Part shown: positions 63,201-64,000 of the stretch, piece by piece
Layout: the number at the start of each line of letters is the position of its first letter
Position numbering within the stretch: position 1 is the stretch's first letter
Assembly (NCBI GenBank): GCA_016699575.1
Contig: CP064979.1
Span: 1,116,001-1,180,000 of the forward strand
Source: Flavobacteriales bacterium
GTDB taxonomy: Bacteria > Bacteroidota > Bacteroidia > Flavobacteriales_F > PHOS-HE28
Reading direction: 5' to 3'
Length of the DNA stretch: 64,000 bases
Program-made: the position numbers and the translations under genes
The notes under the pieces: generated by a model
The model's input: the letters and a program-made list of their open reading frames with translations, nothing else
Database searches by the model: none
Told to the model about the DNA's origin: nothing

Positions 63201-63325
63201 TTTGGTCGAGCAACATCAGCGATGAGCTGGAGTTCCGCGATGTGCCGGTGGTGGAGCGCATCCGTTTCGTTCTGGCCTTGGAGAAGATGGACCCCACCCG
63301 CATCGTGCGCAACTTGCGGCCCTGA
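60254..63325 (+). CDS. M1-family metallopeptidase with C-terminal beta-barrel-like region
   Basis: A 1023-residue secreted protein. Signal peptide about residues 1-30 (MKVLAMTWVRSTLSLALTSA). An M1 beta-sandwich (about 40-290) is followed by the thermolysin-like catalytic domain with 'SAGGGMEYPMIT', zinc motif HEVGHNWF (His369 to His373) and the third ligand Glu in 'DHPWMDEGMNSF'. After about residue 620 the sequence becomes alternating and aromatic-rich to the end ('LALYNTVFPSQRTEFVFAPLYATG', 'SFGGRVVYIRRSY', 'RLRLFAGSFLGTP', 'RIRFVLALEKMDPT'), like an outer-membrane barrel. ATG at 60254 is chosen; the open frame upstream is repeat sequence. Confidence 0.85.
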   Translation: MKVLAMTWVRSTLSLALTSAAGIGHGQSTNYFQQEVAYGIDVELDDVRHELRANETITYTNRSSVALDTLWFHLYPNAYKQRGTALSKQQALHNDLDLWFADDKDRGFIDSLDFRSNGQAIAWGTHEQHIDIAWLKLTTPLQPNASIIITTPFRVKIPDARFSRLGHTGQAYYITQWYPKPAVFDSQGWHAMPYLDQGEFFSDFGSFDVRLTLPQNYVVGATGELQNEEEKQWLDELARSNRGEKGSNAFPLSAPNTKTLHFMQDSVLDFAWFADKRFLVEKSNVALPSGRAIATWVMYTPKNAPNWWKSVEFVNQAVLHYSQWVGEYPFNACTAVDGTISAGGGMEYPMITIIGDGVDGMSLDEVIAHEVGHNWFQGILSSNERDHPWMDEGMNSFVELRYMRQRYPGNVSVIAEDIPKFLFNGRSLSHREVLEQAYRFNARRNLDQSCGLHSEDYTSTNYGTSVYMKTALVFDHLFAYLGDSLFDACMHEYYRRWAFKHPKPHDVHMAFQQVSGKDLSWCFDLLLAEEQKVDLQARRLGREVLRIKSSVTGHTSFMPAHLFALAGQDSVGSKWLEVGQDGFLSEPIGNGWSYNNNGPGGKFKVQLPWPNATRVTIDAGHRTLDIDHRNNTVRSKGILRSWTPVRLKWLAGIEHPEKRTLYWTPIIAGTVHDGFQAGLALYNTVFPSQRTEFVFAPLYATGSQRMVGGGRIEHHFDRLRSSWFRNIHVGVSGRTASLRETDNLDIWYEKASPSIRFDIKRPLAKPTQHSFGGRVVYIRRSYKTTSEKVPSSYLLRDDQWISELGYDGKYLHPLGPATWNATLTQGDEWLRASVEVKKAFVYDKRKHSVRLRLFAGSFLGTPARLQAGEAWRLSWNADDPFLDRAFIGRSADAGLWANQFSKDQGAFKTGFRQGGSASYIGAVNFELDLPVRFPIAVFASAGVVPVTTIANDGTRNEKGELLYEAGIGLPLWKDMIEVWMPLVWSSNISDELEFRDVPVVERIRFVLALEKMDPTRIVRNLRP

Positions 63326-64000
63326 TGAACGCCGCTCGCATCGTCTTCCTGTCCGATTTCCACTTGGGCGTGCCCAACGCCATGGACAGCCTGGCGCGCG
63401 AGCACCGCATCGTGAAGTTCCTCGATGAGGCGGCGAAGGACGCCACCGAGATCCACATCCTGGGGGATGTCTTCGATATGTGGTTCGAGTGGCGCAAGGC
63501 CGTTCCGCGGGGCCACGTGCGCTTGCTGGGCAAATTGGCCGAGATCACGGACCGCGGTCTTCCCGTGCACCTGTACACCGGCAACCACGACATGTGGACC
63601 TTCGGCTACCTGGCCGAGGAGTGCGGCCTCATCGTTCATCATGCACCGGTGACGCGTGAGTGGAACGGCATGAAGTTCCTGATCGGTCACGGCGATGGCC
63701 TCGGCCCCGGCGACCATGGCTACAAGTTCATCAAGCGGGTGTTCCGCAGTCCCGTCAGCCAATGGCTCTTCGCGCGGCTGCATCCCAACTTGGCCCTGGG
63801 CATTGCGGAGTTCTGGAGCGGCCGCAGCCGAAAGAAAAGCTACGATAACGACCGCAAGTTCCTCGGTGAGGCGAACGAGTGGCTGGCCATCCACTGCCGG
63901 GAGGTGCTGCAACGCGAACACTTCGACTTCTTCGTGTTCGGCCACCGGCACCTGCCCATGGACCTGCAGGTTGGTGAGCGTTCGCGTTACGTCAACCTCG
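63325..64000 (+). CDS. UDP-2,3-diacylglucosamine diphosphatase-like protein, partial
   Basis: The first 225 residues of a calcineurin-like phosphoesterase, cut by the window edge. Metal-binding motifs are complete: DFHLG, GDVFDMWFEW, GNHD, GHGDGLGPGD and GHRH. The order and the 'W' after GDVFD match the LpxH family (lipid A pathway, UDP-2,3-diacyl-GlcN hydrolase). The ATG overlaps the M1 peptidase stop. Lpx activity is probable but other LpxH-like phosphatases are possible. Confidence 0.85.
   Translation, partial: MNAARIVFLSDFHLGVPNAMDSLAREHRIVKFLDEAAKDATEIHILGDVFDMWFEWRKAVPRGHVRLLGKLAEITDRGLPVHLYTGNHDMWTFGYLAEECGLIVHHAPVTREWNGMKFLIGHGDGLGPGDHGYKFIKRVFRSPVSQWLFARLHPNLALGIAEFWSGRSRKKSYDNDRKFLGEANEWLAIHCREVLQREHFDFFVFGHRHLPMDLQVGERSRYVNL

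Overview
The window reads as chromosomal DNA of a GC-rich member of the Bacteroidota, most likely an uncultured Flavobacteriales-type lineage. The evidence is T9SS-type C-terminal sorting domains on several secreted proteins, -7 promoter boxes of the TAnnTTTG type in front of many genes, a CarB of about 944 residues without the C-terminal regulatory domain, a short archaeal-type ProS, a DUF4468 protein and an OMPP1/FadL-type porin. The lineage is inferred from gene content only. No CRISPR array, restriction system or rRNA was seen.

Layout. 1-9.6 kb holds housekeeping genes: carB (-), an alpha/beta hydrolase (+), rpmH and birA (-), then a compact rsfS-ftsH-cdsA-psd run (+). 9.6-20.2 kb is a long minus-strand block: a HAD hydrolase, a membrane protein, upp, a GNAT/FemAB-like enzyme, a polysaccharide deacetylase, wecB, radC, rpsT, a sugar-phosphate transferase, a WecG/TagA transferase, a nucleotide-sugar epimerase and a GT4 glycosyltransferase. 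20.3-28.6 kb is a plus-strand island of three large secreted proteins with T9SS tails; the first is split by an in-frame TAG. 28.7-38.8 kb has a small membrane protein facing a complete Wzx/Wzy-type exopolysaccharide operon on the minus strand (Wza-like exporter, Wzc-like kinase, flippase, three glycosyltransferases, a polymerase/ligase and an acetyltransferase). Together with the 12-20 kb block it could encode synthesis, polymerisation and export of one surface polysaccharide.

39.1-45.3 kb is a small integrated element of about 6.2 kb. A tyrosine recombinase at the left end, a 14-bp repeat of the 3' end of tRNA-Glu(UUC) at both ends, near-terminal 22-bp direct repeats, an excisionase-like HTH protein, a replication-initiator-like protein and secreted cargo define it. 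Its insertion separated tRNA-Glu from what looks like the original tRNA terminator, now 6.2 kb away. It is the most interesting accessory region of the window.

45.4-64 kb returns to core genes: proS with a conserved partner, a Gly/Tyr-rich lipoprotein, a FadL-like porin, a zinc-ribbon coiled-coil protein with a Nif3 family protein, an intact IS256-family element with an 8-bp target duplication, then a plus-strand run lpxK-punA-(choice-of-anchor B protein)-gatB-TlpA-like lipoprotein-M1 peptidase-lpxH-like. A recurrent feature is short palindromic or REP-like repeats that overlap or lie inside genes: in frame inside carB and gatB, and over the start regions of the hydrolase, the M1 peptidase and perhaps the choice-of-anchor B gene.
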